Below, piece after piece: positions 23,401 to 33,362 of a stretch of DNA of 64,000 bases. Position 1 is the stretch's first letter. Every line of letters begins with the position of its first letter. The position numbers and the translations under genes are program-made. The DNA comes from Lepus europaeus (taxonomy: Eukaryota > Chordata > Mammalia > Lagomorpha > Leporidae), in assembly GCF_033115175.1 (NCBI RefSeq), contig NC_084836.1, forward strand, positions 69,921,297 through 69,985,296, read 5' to 3'. A model generated the notes under the pieces. The model saw only the letters and a list, made by a program, of their open reading frames with translations. It ran no database searches and was not told where the DNA came from.

Positions 23401-26400
23401 CCTGCACAGGTCCAGGCACTGAGAAACATTCTGTCCTCACCACGGGCTGAGGCCCTGGGGCCCACTCTGACTCCTCAACAGGTCCAGGACCTGACAACCC
23501 CTCTGATTCCCCAGCAGATCCAGGCCCTGGGGACCACTCTGACCCCTGCACAGGTCCAGGCACTGAGAAACATTCTGTCCTCACCACGGGCTGAGACCCT
23601 GGGGCCCACTCTGACTCCTCAACAGGTCCAGGACCTGACAACCCCTCTGATTCCCCAGCAGATCCAGGCCCTGGGGACCACTCTGACCCCTGCACAGGTC
23701 CAGGCACTGAGAAACATTCTGTCCTCACCACGGGCTGAGGCCCTGGGGCCCATTTTAACCCCTCAGCAGGTTCAGGCCCTTGGGACCACTCTAGCTCCTC
23801 AGGAAGCCCAAGAGCTAGGGACCACCTTGACCCCTGAACAGGTCCAGGAGCTGGGAACCATTCCGTCCCTGCCACAGGCTGAGGCCCTGGAGCCCTCTTT
23901 GACCCCTCAGCAGGTCCAAGCCCTAATGACCACTCCGACCCCCGCACAGGTCCAGGCCCTGGGAACTATTCCATCTCCACCATGGGCTGAGGCCCTGGGG
24001 ACCACCCCAACTCCTCAACAGTCCCAGGCTCTGACAACCACACTGATCCCTCAGCAGGCCCAAGCCCCAGTGATCACTCTGAGCCCTGCACAGGTCCAGG
24101 CGCTGGGAGGCACTCTCACCACTCAGCAGGCCCAAGCCCTTGGGACCCTATTCAGCCCCCAGCAGTCCCAGACTCTGATGACCACTCTGATGCTTCAGCA
24201 GCCCCAGGCCCAGGGGACCCCTCAGACCCCTCAGCAGATCCAGGTCCTTGGAACAACTCTGACAACCACTCTAGCTCCTCAGGAGGTCCAGGACCAGGCC
24301 CCAGTGACCACTCTGACCCCTCAGCAGGTCCAGGACCTGACAACCACTGTGATTCCCCAGCAGATCCAGGCCCTGGGGACCACACTGACCCCTGCACAGG
24401 TCCAGGCACTGGGAACCATTCTGTCTCCACCACGGGCTGAGGCCCAGGGGACCACTCTAACTCCTCAACAGTCCCAGGCCCTGACGACCATTCTAACTCC
24501 TCAACAGTCCCAGGCCCTGACGACCATTCTAACTCCTCAACAGTCCCAGGCCCTGGGGACCACTCTAACTCCTCAACAGTCCCAGGCCCTGGGGACCACT
24601 CTAACTCCTCAACAGTCCCAGGCCCTGGGGACCACTCTAACTCCTCAACACTCTCAGGCCCCAGTGACCTCTCTGAGCCCTGCACAGGTCCAGGCGCTGG
24701 GAGGCACTCTCATCACTCAGCAGGCCCAAGCCCTTGGGACCCTATTCAGCCCCCAGCAGTCCCAGACTCTGATGACCACTCTGATGCTTCAGCAGCCCCA
24801 GGCCCAGGGGACCCCTCAGACCCCTCAGCAGATCCAGGTCCTTGGAACAACTCTGACCCTTCAGCAGGCTGAAGCCCTGGGGACCACTCTAACCCCTCTG
24901 CAGGCTGAGGTCCTGGAGCCCACTCTCACTCCTCAGCAGGCTCAAGCCTTGGGGACAGCTGGGGCTGAGGTCCTGAAACACACGCTGACGCCTAAGCAGG
25001 CACAGGCCCTGGAAACAATTCTGACCCCTGAGCAGGCCCGAGTCCTAAGGAATACACTAATGTCTCAACAGGCCGAGGCCCTGGGGGCCGCTCTTACCCC
25101 TCAGCATGCCCAGACTCAGGGGATCCCCCTCGCCCCTGAGATGTACCAGCGTTCGGATATGACACCCACACACGAGCAGGCCAGGGCATTGCAGGCTCCT
25201 CTCTCTCTGGAACCAGCCCGGACACCGGGAGTCCCTGGTGCCCCTCGGTATGCCCAGACACTGAAAACAGCTGGCACTTTACAGATCCAGGCAAGGCAAA
25301 TCCAACTAACTGTGAAACCCACTCAGCTATTTGGGGTCCCTGGCACTCAAGAACAGGCTGAGCTTGCCCAAGCAATTGGAGCCACCGTCACTCCTGAGCT
25401 GGCTCAGGCAACAGAGGTCCCTCTCACTTTTACTCAGGGACAGTCCTCAGGAGTCTCTCTTATACCTGGGGCCCCTCCCACTCCAGGGCAACCCCTTGAG
25501 CTGGAGGCTCTTAGCTATAGGCAGTTATTTCTGTCTAAGCACCCTCTGGCCCCTCTGGCTCCCAGGCGGTCTCTTAAATCAGAACTCCCACCCTTTTCTG
25601 GAAAGATTCCCAGTCACTGGGCTCCTCTCCCTTCTTGGCAGTCCTTGGCTCCTGGGGCCCCTTCCACCCCTGAAGAACTCTTGGAATCTGGACCCTTAGC
25701 CTTTTCCGGGAAGCCTCAGGCTTTCCTACCTTCTGTCCCTGCTGTCAAGTCTCCCTCCCTGCAGGCCACTCCTGCCCTCGGACAGTCCCTGGCACCATCG
25801 GCTTTTCCTGGGCAAGTCTCCCCACCACACATCCCTCCTCCTTCTGGGCATCTCCCCACATTATGGACCCCCTCCGTTGCTGGAAAGCCCCAGAAAGCTG
25901 AGTCCTCGTTTGATAGAAAGAAAAGATTGACATCTGTTTCCTTTGTGAAATCGCAATCATCGTTGGTCCAACACAGTATTCCCGATTTCGAGGCAATTCA
26001 AGCTCCTTTCACTGCGAAGAAGATCCAAATTTCCGAGGTCTCTGTCACTTCTGAAGAAACATTTCAGTCCTATATCACCAGTGACAGGGCACCGGTATCA
26101 CACACCTCTTACATTGAGGAGGAGGCTCTTACTCCGCAGAAACCTAGGACAACGCTACCTCCTCTCACTACGCGACTGCTGAAACCATCGCAGTTACCAG
26201 CTCTGCAGAGGTGCTTGAGAACACGACTGCCCTCTATAGACAAGCCTTGGATCAAGACTTCAGCTTTGGGTACCAAGGAAACCAAAATGATGGTGCCCCC
26301 TTCCTCTCCTCAAGAACCTGAAAAGATGACGTATTTTGTTGATGTGGAGGCTCAGAGAAAGAACCTGATACTGTTAAATCAGGCCATAAAAACTTCCGCA

Positions 26401-26522
26401 GCGCCTTCACAGCTACACGTAACAGCCAGGAACCTCGTAATTGAGACACTTCACATGGACGCCATTCGGCTGGGATTCCTGTTCCACAAGTACATTGCCT
26501 ACAGGCTGATCCAGCGTGCCAG
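20489..26522 (+). CDS. FAM186A: FAM186A coding exon 4, giant repeat exon (residues 191-2202)
   Basis: Acceptor 'tttttctcccag' ends at 20488; donor gtagat starts at 26523. The open frame actually begins upstream with an intronic ATG at 20449, which is not used: the exon joins exon 3 in phase to read LSRGALWKTWKERAIKRP, the conserved FAM186A junction. Layout: conserved N-terminal block (about 191-330) with helical segments; Ser/Lys/Glu-rich linker (330-790); Glu/Lys/Gln-rich probably coiled-coil stretch (about 798-965); about sixty 12-residue repeats of the LTPQQxQALGTT type (about 1028-1775); Pro/Ser-rich tail (1780-2090); conserved C-terminal block from about 2100. No stop or frameshift in 6 kb. 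The protein's role is unknown; the repeats have no enzymatic signature. Confidence 0.95.
22999..25230 (+). repeat. FAM186A: 36-bp (12-residue) coding minisatellite of FAM186A
   Basis: Roughly sixty units of 36 bp, consensus Leu-Thr-Pro-Gln-Gln-x-Gln-Ala-Leu-Gly-Thr-Thr. Higher-order structure: a 144-bp, four-unit block in five near-identical tandem copies (23035-23754), five near-identical single units with ThrProGlnGlnSerGlnAla (about 24463-24650), and a longer segment repeated 594 bp apart (starting about 24067 and 24661). The frame is kept because all periods are multiples of three. Confidence 0.97.
23035..23754 (+). repeat. FAM186A: five tandem 144-bp copies in exon 4
   Basis: Copies start at 23035, 23179, 23323, 23467 and 23611. 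They are almost identical base for base: I see one G-to-A change (GCC-to-ACC, Ala-to-Thr) in the fourth copy and small differences only at the outer edges. Each encodes 48 residues, i.e. four 12-residue units. Confidence 0.97.
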
Positions 26523-26621
26523 GTAGATAATTCTCTAGTTGTCTAGTTGTCATATGTACAATTTTCTGACATAGTCCTGATATCAAATATCCTCCCTCAT
26601 TGCCATAGAAGTATATTCATA

Positions 26622-26627
26622 TTTGTC
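26622..26627. repeat. left 6-bp target duplication of ERV-like element
   Basis: 'tttgtc' directly before the TGTTGCAG terminus at 26628, repeated at 27949-27954 directly after the CTGCAACA terminus. Confidence 0.85.
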
Positions 26628-27052
26628 TGTTGCAGTTGATTTCTCAACAATGTTGCAGTGGATTCGTTTCTGAGAGGAGGAGCGTGGTGGGGGCCAGAGG
26701 CGCAGAGTCAACACACAGACCCTGGGAGTCGGGTGAAAGCGGGCTTGAGGCAAGCAGCCCGCAGACTCGTTTATTTCAGTTGGTACAACATCTTATATAG
26801 CCAAGACCAGCCAATCCAGTCAAGGGGCGGTCTATGCCCCAACCAATCACAGCCTGTTGCCAGGCAGTTTCAAAACCATCCAATCACAGCCTGTTGTCAG
26901 GCAGGCTCCATTGCCAGGTGGGATTCAAAGCCATCCAATCACAGCCTGTTGCCAGGCAGGCTCCATTGCCAGGTGGGATTCAAAGCCGTTCCTGAGTAAC
27001 TGACGCTTGCTTGCCAGCGGCCACTTTGGCATGGCCTTCTCATTTCACCACA
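26628..27052 (-). mobile_element. complete LTR (3' LTR), minus
   Basis: 425 bp on the minus strand from TGTGGTGAAATG (27052) to CTGCAACA (26628), starting TG and ending CA as LTRs do. U3 carries repeated 'ccaatcacagcctgttgcc' units (CCAAT-box repeats) and a TATA box (TATATAAG, plus 26792-26799 reversed). It is preceded on its own strand by a polypurine tract at 27053-27066. Confidence 0.88.
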
Positions 27053-27066
27053 TTTCCCCCTTTTCG
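27053..27066 (-). other. retroviral polypurine tract
   Basis: The minus strand reads AAAAGGGGGAAA immediately 5' of the LTR's TGTGG start, the expected position of the plus-strand primer tract. Confidence 0.8.
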
Positions 27067-27410
27067 TTTATTTTTGAGCAACGGGAGGCATGATTCTTGG
27101 CCATACCATTGTTGACCCCATTCCCATGTGGTCTCCGTACGCAGCTGTGCCTGTCTTAGGTTGTCCCCCAGGGGATCTTACCCGTCATTGACTAACCAGC
27201 ACTCAAATCGAGAGACCACAGGATTGCTTGCTCAAATAGGGGTAGGAATGAGGAATAATGTTATCAGGAATGGCATGTCCGCGCACAGGCTGTGGGCCTT
27301 TTGAGTGGCTGACCAGTGCTAGTGGGGTACAAAATAGTAACAGATATGGCTATGGGCAGTTTCTCAGGGTAGGATGATAGGGCAGGTGCATCGGCTAACA
27401 AGGCGGAGTC

Positions 27411-27597
27411 TCAGTCTTGTTCAGCTGGTTCTGGTTGGCTGTCAGTTGCAGGCTTGATGTTTCTGGCTGGTACCCAGATGGGCTGTCCCACATTCTCTGG
27501 AAAGACACAAGCATATCCTCGACCTTTGGTTAGCAGAGGGTGTGGTCTTTCCATTCTCCTGTCAGGGGGTCTTTCCACCTAACCAAAGGGGCTGGGG
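27411..27597 (-). pseudogene. ERV pol remnant, integrase C-terminus
   Basis: The minus strand encodes a piece with the integrase C-terminal pattern (W-K-D-x-L-T-G-E-W near its start, then G-R-G-Y-A-C-V-F-P), broken by a frameshift/stop near 27530-27545 and ending at a stop at 27411-27413. No gag, protease, RT or env is present. The pattern fits class II (betaretrovirus/IAP-like) elements. Its upstream end is fused directly to the U3 of the plus-oriented LTR. Confidence 0.75.
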
Positions 27598-27948
27598 CCT
27601 GCCTGGCAATGGAGCCTGCCTGGCAACAGGCTGTGATTGGATGGATTTGAAACTGCCTGGCAACAGGCTGTGATTGGATGGATTTGAAACCCACAAGGCA
27701 AACGGAAACTGCCTGGCAACAGGCTGTGATTGGTTGGGACATAGACCGCCCTTTGACCGGATTGGCTGGTCTTGGCTATATAAGATGTTGTATCAACTGA
27801 GATAAATGAGTCTGCGGGCTGCTTGCCTCAAGCCCGCTTTCACCCAACTCCCAGGGTCTGTGTGGTGACTCCGCACCTCTGGCCCCCACCACGCTCCTCC
27901 TCTCAGGAAGGAATCCACTGCAACATTGTTGAGAAATCAACTGCAACA
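27598..27948 (+). mobile_element. 5'-truncated LTR, plus
   Basis: Reverse complement of the left LTR over about 350 bp: CCAAT-repeat U3, TATATAAG at 27777-27784, R/U5 and the CTGCAACA end. About 75 bp of U3 start is missing. The U3 repeat copy number and order differ from the left LTR. Confidence 0.85.
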
Positions 27949-27954
27949 TTTGTC
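27949..27954. repeat. right 6-bp target duplication of ERV-like element
   Basis: 'tttgtc', matching 26622-26627. Confidence 0.85.
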
Positions 27955-28542
27955 AGATCGAAAAATCCTTTTATAGAGGTTTTATTTTATTTTATTTTTA
28001 GGTTCAAAAAAAAAACCTTTTATAGAAGGTTTCCTTTATAGAAGGAAACATGTTTTTAGGGAACAAGAAATGGCATAGAACATGATCCACTTCATTTATA
28101 TCTCTAGCAGAGATGATAAGATATGTCTGGTGGGTCATAATCTTTAAGATTTATCAACATTTTTAATAATGCTTGCTGCTTTCTCAAGAAAGGCTCTCTC
28201 TCCAATCTAAGATATATTTAAATTTTTCTGGTTTCTTTTGACCCTTTTTAGGTCAGTTATTAGTTTTTTTTGGTGTATCTTCTGGTTAAGTCTGATTCTA
28301 ACTTCCTACCTTAAGATACTGACCTTCCTTTTTTTTTTTTCCTATAAAGTTACTTGGTTGCACCATCACCCTTTATAAAATAATCCAATTTTCTCTCTAC
28401 TGATTTGAATGCACCTTTATCATAAACTCTCATACAATTTGGAACCACATTTGGACTTTTTTATTATTTTCTATTGCTCTATTGATGAGTGACTTCCATA
28501 CTATTTTAATTTTTGTAGTTTCTTTAAAAGACTGCATACTTT
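27955..28542 (-). mobile_element. AT-rich intron 4 DNA with old L1 remnant, minus
   Basis: 28370-28525 ('ctctctactgatttgaatgc', 'cctttatcataaactc') matches the reverse of old L1 ORF2. 27955-28360 is AT-rich and only doubtfully L1. Confidence 0.5.
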
Positions 28543-28874
28543 TTAACTTTTTTTTTTTTGACAGGCAGAATGGATAGTGTGAGAGAGAGAGACAGAAAGG
28601 TCTTCCTTTTTGCCGTTGGTTCACCCTCCAATGGCCGCTGCAGCCGGCGCATCTCGCTGATCCGAAGCCAGGAGCCAGGTGCTTCTCCTGGTCTCCCATG
28701 GGGTGCAGGGGCCCAATAACTTGGGCCATCCTCCACTGCCTTCCCGGGCCATAGCAGAGAGCTGGCCTGGAAGAGGGGCAACCGGGATAGAATCCGGTGC
28801 CCCAACCAGGACTAGAACCCGGTGTGCCGGTGCCGCAAGGCGGAGGATTAGCCTGTTAAGCCACGGCGCCGGCC
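28543..28874 (-). mobile_element. full-length CSINE, minus
   Basis: Canonical reverse CSINE with T-run tail. Target duplication 'aaaagaNtgcatacttt' at 28526-28542 and 28876-28892 (one mismatch). Confidence 0.95.
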
Positions 28875-28894
28875 AAAAAGAATGCATACTTTAA

Positions 28895-29162
28895 TTGGAG
28901 AGGTGAAGAGATCTCCCATCTGCTGGTTCACTCCCCGACGTGCCCACAATAGCCTAGACTGGGCCAGGCTGAAGTCAAGAGCACAGAACTCAATCCATGT
29001 AGGTGGCAGGGACCCAACTACTCGACCCATCACTTGCTGCCTCCTAGGGTGCACACTTCCGGGAAACTAGACTTGGGAGCAGAGCCAAGACTCAAACCCA
29101 GGCACTCCAAAATGGGAAGTGGGTGTCCCAAGTGGTTTCTTAACCACTAGGCCAAGCACCCA
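28895..29162 (-). mobile_element. old CSINE-related SINE, minus
   Basis: 'ctcccatctgctggttcact' to 'accactaggccaagcaccc'. The tail side was cut by the neighbouring CSINE's insertion. Confidence 0.8.
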
Positions 29163-29799
29163 TGCTTGTAGTTTTATTTTTACGATGCTGAGTCTTTGCA
29201 GTAGTTATTATTGCTGTTTCCCCACACATGTCATTGAGATGTGAGCAGAATTAATATGTGTCACTTATGGGCTGAGCTTGTCATTGCTGGTTTAAGACCC
29301 TCTAGAACAGACCCTTTTCTTCTGGTATGATAACCTGTGATGTATAAGGTAATGGCTATTCTGCTTAGGCTTTGTCCTGAGAGAATACAGCAAAGCTCCC
29401 TCCCTGCAGGCTGGCATAGGGTTCGTTGTGTGATTGCCAAGTAAGCTTTTAGGATTTGGGGAGTTATTTGTTAAAACAGTAAAATCTAACTCATCTGAAC
29501 TAATATGGTCTTCCTATTCAAGACTATGGTGTATCTGTCTTTTCCTTGATGCTTTGTGTGAGAATTTTAAAGTTTTCATCTAGCCCTTGCATATCCCTTT
29601 GTATTTTTTTATTTTGTTGGTGTTAATATTACAAATGAAATCTCTTCTTCTATGATATTTTGAACTGGTTATTTGTTTAAACGTTTCCACTATGCATGTA
29701 GCCATTTTACTGAATTCAAGCATGTGAAAGTTTTTACACTGATTTTCTTGAGTTTTTGAGGGATGTTATCTCACCTATAAATAATTTTTGCATCTAGAT
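29163..29799 (-). mobile_element. intron 4 DNA, old L1 ORF2 in right half, minus
   Basis: 29470-29799 has an L1-like reverse ORF2 pattern ('aactggttatttgtttaaac', 'ttttcttgagtttttgag'). I recognise nothing in 29163-29469. Confidence 0.45.
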
Positions 29800-29811
29800 T
29801 TTCCAACTTTT

Positions 29812-30103
29812 TGAGAGGTAGTGTTACAGAGAGAAGGAGAGAGCACTTCCATCTGCTGGTTCACTCCCCAAACAGGCACAATGGCTGGGAATTGGGCTGA
29901 TCTGAAGCCAGGAGCCAGGAGCTTCTTCTGGGTCTCCCACATGGTGCAGGGGCCCAAGGACTTGGGCCATCTTCTGCTGCTTTCTCAGGCACATTAGCAG
30001 GGAACTAGATCGGAAATGGAGCAGCCAGGACTCGAACCAGCACCCATATGAGATACTGGTGCTGCAGGCGACCACAACCTGCTGCACCACAGGACTGGCC
30101 CCA
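29812..30103 (-). mobile_element. CSINE-related SINE, minus
   Basis: Body from 'gagaggtagtgttacagaga' to 'caccacaggactggcccc'. Target duplication about 'tttccaactttt' at 29800-29811 and 30104-30116 (one extra c). Confidence 0.88.
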
Positions 30104-30177
30104 ATTTCCCAACTTTTACGCATCAAATTTCTTTTTTTAAGCTTTTTAAAATTTTTTTAAAAAGCTCTTCTGTTTCT

Positions 30178-30201
30178 ATTTTTATTTTATTTTATTTTAT
30201 T

Positions 30202-30240
<39 letters not shown>

Positions 30241-30245
30241 TTTTT
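30178..30245. repeat. (TTTTA)n/(TTTA)n tail microsatellite
   Basis: TTTTA units passing into about ten TTTA units, directly joined to the reverse CSINE at 30246, so it is that SINE's tail. Confidence 0.95.
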
Positions 30246-30455
30246 GGACAGGCAGAGTGGACAGTGAGAGAGAAAGACAGAGAGCCAAGGGTCCAAGCAC
30301 TTGGGCCATCCTCCACTGCCTTCCCCGGGCCACAGCAGAGAGCTGGACAGGAAGAGGAGCGACCGCAACAGAATCCGGCGCCCCGACCGGGACTAGAACC
30401 CGGTGTGCCGGCGCCACAGGCAGAGGATTAGCCTATTGAGCCATGGCGCCAGCCT
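30246..30455 (-). mobile_element. CSINE, minus, internally deleted
   Basis: 'ggacaggcagagtggacagt' jumps from 'agacagagag' to 'ccaagggtccaagcacttgg', losing about 110 bp of the middle, then runs on to the 'atggcgccagcc' head. Confidence 0.92.
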
Positions 30456-30660
30456 TAAACTTTTATTTAATAAATATAAATATCCAAAGTACTACTTTTG
30501 GATTATAGCGGCCTTTCCTCCCATAACCTCCCTCCCACCTGCAACCATCCCATCTCCCACTCCCTCTCCCATCCCATTCTTCATTAAGATTCATTTTCAA
30601 TTATCTTTATATACAGAAGATCTACTTAGTAAATACTAAGTAAAGATTTCAACAGTTAAG
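30456..30660 (-). mobile_element. L1 3' end, minus
   Basis: Reverse L1 terminus: 'aatataaatatccaaagtac', 'ggattatagcggcctttcc', the pyrimidine-rich tract 30520-30580, and 'tatatacagaagatctactt'. Closely resembles the L1 3'UTR at 11240-11440. Confidence 0.9.
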
Positions 30661-30732
30661 CATCAAAATTTCTGTCTCTTGTATATGAATTGGTTAGCAC
30701 CCCCAAAACTTTAACTATAACGGTGACATGGA

Positions 30733-31017
30733 GATAGGCACAGCAATTGAGCTATCGCTTGGGACTCCGCAATCCATATGAGAGTGCCTGGGTTTGAATC
30801 CCAGTTTGCTCCTGATTCCAGCTATATGGTAATGAGTACCCTGAGAAGCAGCAGGTGATGGCTAAAGTGGCTGGGTTCCTGCCCTTCACATGGGAGTCTT
30901 GAATTGAGTTTCCACCTCACGGCTTTGGCCTGATCCAATCCCAGCTGTTGAAGACATCTGGGGAGTGACCCAACAGATGGGAGCACTCTCTCTTTCTCTG
31001 CCTTTCTCTCTCCCTCC

Positions 31018-31048
<31 letters not shown>

Positions 31049-31128
31049 TCTGTCTGTCTGTCTCCCTGTCTCTCTCTGCCTTTCAAATAAATTAAGTAGA
31101 TAAGTAAAAAATAAATAAATAAATAAAG
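30733..31128 (+). mobile_element. old CSINE-related SINE, plus
   Basis: Diverged head, 'gggtttgaatcccag' B-box region, pyrimidine tract with (TG)n and (TCTG)n at about 31030-31066, tail 'cctttcaaataaatt' and AAAT repeats. Confidence 0.85.
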
Positions 31129-31217
31129 CTATCCACAAAGCTATCCATGGTCATTTTACTTGCCCTTAGTAACAGCTAGGAGTGCCTTTCCATGGCCACA
31201 TGTTTGTTTTGTTTTAT

Positions 31218-31520
31218 TTAAGGTTTTCTTTTTTATGAGAAAGGCTGAGTGATATAGAAAATGAAAAATATTCCATCTGCTGGTTCACATCCTAAATGGC
31301 TATAACAGCCAGCCTGCAGACAGGCTAAAGCCAGGTGCCAGGAACACCATCTAGTTCGCCCATGTGGTTGGAAAGAACTCAAGTACTTGAGCCATCATCT
31401 GTTGCTTCTCAGGTACATTAGCAGGGAGCTGGATTGGAAGCAGAGTAGCCAAGACTTGATCTGGCACTAGCTACAGGAATCAGGCATTTTAAGTGGTGGC
31501 TTAACCCACTATGCCACAGG
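31218..31520 (-). mobile_element. old CSINE-related SINE, minus
   Basis: 'ccatctgctggttcacatcc' through 'cccactatgccacagg'. Confidence 0.8.
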
Positions 31521-31574
31521 TTTTCCATGTTATTTTTGTACAGCAAAATTTCATATTCAAGAGTTTTTAGGGTG

Positions 31575-33173
31575 ATGGCAACAGCGGTGGACTTGGAGCC
31601 TAGCCCAGCTCACCCTAGTCAGCACAGTCCATGGGCCCCGGGCCCCAGGCCCCAGTGGGGCCCAGCCATGGCCTCAGAGTCCATGTCCAGGTTTTTGCAG
31701 GTCCTCAACCACTACTTGCTACCAGCAGGGGCCAGAGCCGGGGCCAGCAAGTGCAGGGCAGGCAGCGCAGCCACAACATCGAGGTGGTGCTGGCCAGCCA
31801 GCTGCACCGCCATGTGGCACCTTGCCAACATCCTGCTGCCAGGAGCGGGTGAGAGAGACAGTCCATGTTCCTGAAGCAGAGGTACAACCTCCATGACCAT
31901 GAGTTCGACCAGAAGCCACTGCTTGAGTTCCCTGATGCCATCTTTGACAACGGCCCCTAGGACACAAAGGCTTCTGTTGATGCACGAAACAAGCTTGGTA
32001 TTCTTTGGCAGTATTCTCAAAATGAAAAGCATGGCATGTTCTTGATGGCCTTTGAGACACACAAAGCAGGACTGCCTGCGGATTCTGCCACCTTTCAGGT
32101 GTCTGTGCCTGCCCTGGGCACCCTCTGCAGGGGCTCTGGCATCTAGGAAGCTATCAGCCAAGGAAGCAAGTTTCAGCTGGGTGAATCAGTGAAGTACTTC
32201 CCATCAACCTGGACCAGATTGGCCAGCTGAATTACCTCCCCAGTTAGTAAGACATCTTGCTGGGGAGGATGTCTTACCAACCAAGGGATCATGGAGCATG
32301 ACTTCATCATTTTAAAAAATTCCCTTCAAGATGGTAGATGTGGCTGGCCAGTGATCTCAGTGCCACAGGTGGTTCCGGGGCTTTGCTTTGATGGGATCAT
32401 GTCCATCCTCTTCATCTCCTCCAGCGAGTACAACCAGGTCCTCATGGAGGACAAGCCCACCAACCGGCTGGTGGAGTCACTAGCCTGTGAAATCTTTGAG
32501 ACCACAGTCAACAAGATCTTCTTCCACCTCTCCACAATTGTCTTCCTCAACAAGACAGACCTCCTGGTGGAGAAGGTGAAGCCTAAGGTATCAAGAAGCA
32601 CTTCCCAGGTTTCAAGGGCCACCAGCACGGGCCCCGGACTTTGACAGAAAGTGATGGAATCACAGAAAGCCCCTGTGATACCACTTCACCGCGGCCGTAG
32701 ACACCCAGAACACTTGCTCCGTGCTTCATGCTGTGAACCACAGGATTCTTCCAGAGAATCTGAGAGACACTAGGTCGCTATGAGAGAGAAAGCTCCCTTT
32801 TTTCTTGTCCTTTTGCAGCTTCCATAGCTGATGGCCAGATCTCTTTGGCCTGTATTCTCTGTCTTCCAGTGGCTGTCTGAGATCCATACCGTCGAAAACC
32901 TGGCTTGTGCATGCTGCCAGACCGGCCGCACCAGGACCCTCGAGGCAAGAGCAGCCTGAACCAGGGGGTGTTAGCTACTGAATCCTGGGGACTGTGAAAC
33001 TACCGAAAACACCAGCGATTACTTTGGTGTTAATGTGTGACACTTAATAACACAGGTTTCTTTTTACCAAAACTTTATTCCTTTTCTGACACAATTTAAT
33101 CGAGGATTGTGTGTATCATGCACACACAAGCACACTCTTTAGTGACAAAAAAAAAAAAAAAAAAAAAAAAAAA
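31575..33173 (+). pseudogene. GNA12: GNA12 processed pseudogene
   Basis: Intronless, degraded copy of the G-protein alpha-12 mRNA. The ATG region at 31683 reads MSRFLQVL... where GNA12 begins; clear matches follow in pieces: LLPGAG (P-loop region, shifted), [27 protein letters not shown].., FKMVDV at 32320-32345 (G3 motif, then an in-frame stop), [26 protein letters not shown] and [13 protein letters not shown]. The coding part ends near 32785. The 5' 110 bases are GC-rich 5'UTR. Stops (for example tag at about 31958) and frameshifts interrupt every long block. An A27 run at 33147-33173 may be the poly(A) tail or an internal A tract: no AATAAA precedes it, so the copy could extend into the GC-rich DNA beyond. 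Confidence 0.9.
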
Positions 33174-33362
33174 GCAGCTGTAACTTGCAAGTCTTCACTG
33201 GGACACACTAACCCGGAAGCATCGCCTTGCAGTAGCTGTAGAGATACATGCTGGTGCTGCTAACCTCAGAGTGCCCACGCAGCCTGGTCACTGGGTCTGA
33301 CTGCCACCTCCCAAAGGGAACGCTGTCTTTTAAAACTGCCTTTTAAAACTCCCGTGCCAGAG

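Larger units (their letters stand above)
26628..27948. mobile_element. inverted-LTR class-II-ERV-like element
   Basis: A 1,321-bp insertion just 105 bp after FAM186A exon 4. The left part (26628-27052) is a complete LTR in minus orientation; the right part (about 27598-27948) is a 5'-truncated LTR of the same family in plus orientation. Both expose their U5 ends outward (TGTTGCAG... / ...CTGCAACA), and the insertion is bounded by a 6-bp direct duplication, the size made by betaretrovirus/IAP-type integrases. Between them is a short minus-strand remnant of pol (integrase C-terminus) and 3' non-coding sequence up to the polypurine tract. Arms are highly similar but not identical. Non-coding and defective. 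Confidence 0.85.

Noticed and set aside
23000-23947. 315-codon open frame on the minus strand (and a 177-codon one at 24152-24685)
   Set aside because: They are mirror frames of the FAM186A repeat: a stop-free 36-bp unit stays open on the opposite strand in every copy. No start context or family resemblance.
27530-27742. 70-codon minus frame joining LTR and pol
   Set aside because: Arises by chance across the rearrangement junction; it is not a viral protein and has no independent support.
30870-31080. (TCTG)n/(TG)n and other CT-rich tracts as regulatory pyrimidine elements
   Set aside because: They occupy the same position in every SINE (the pyrimidine tract before the tail) and are ordinary microsatellite expansions of it.
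31712-32161. Minus-strand frame of 149 codons
   Set aside because: Antisense to the GNA12 pseudogene; GC-rich composition explains the openness.
33147-33173. A27 run as the certain poly(A) tail of the GNA12 copy
   Set aside because: No polyadenylation signal in front and no target duplication after it, so it is left as undecided.
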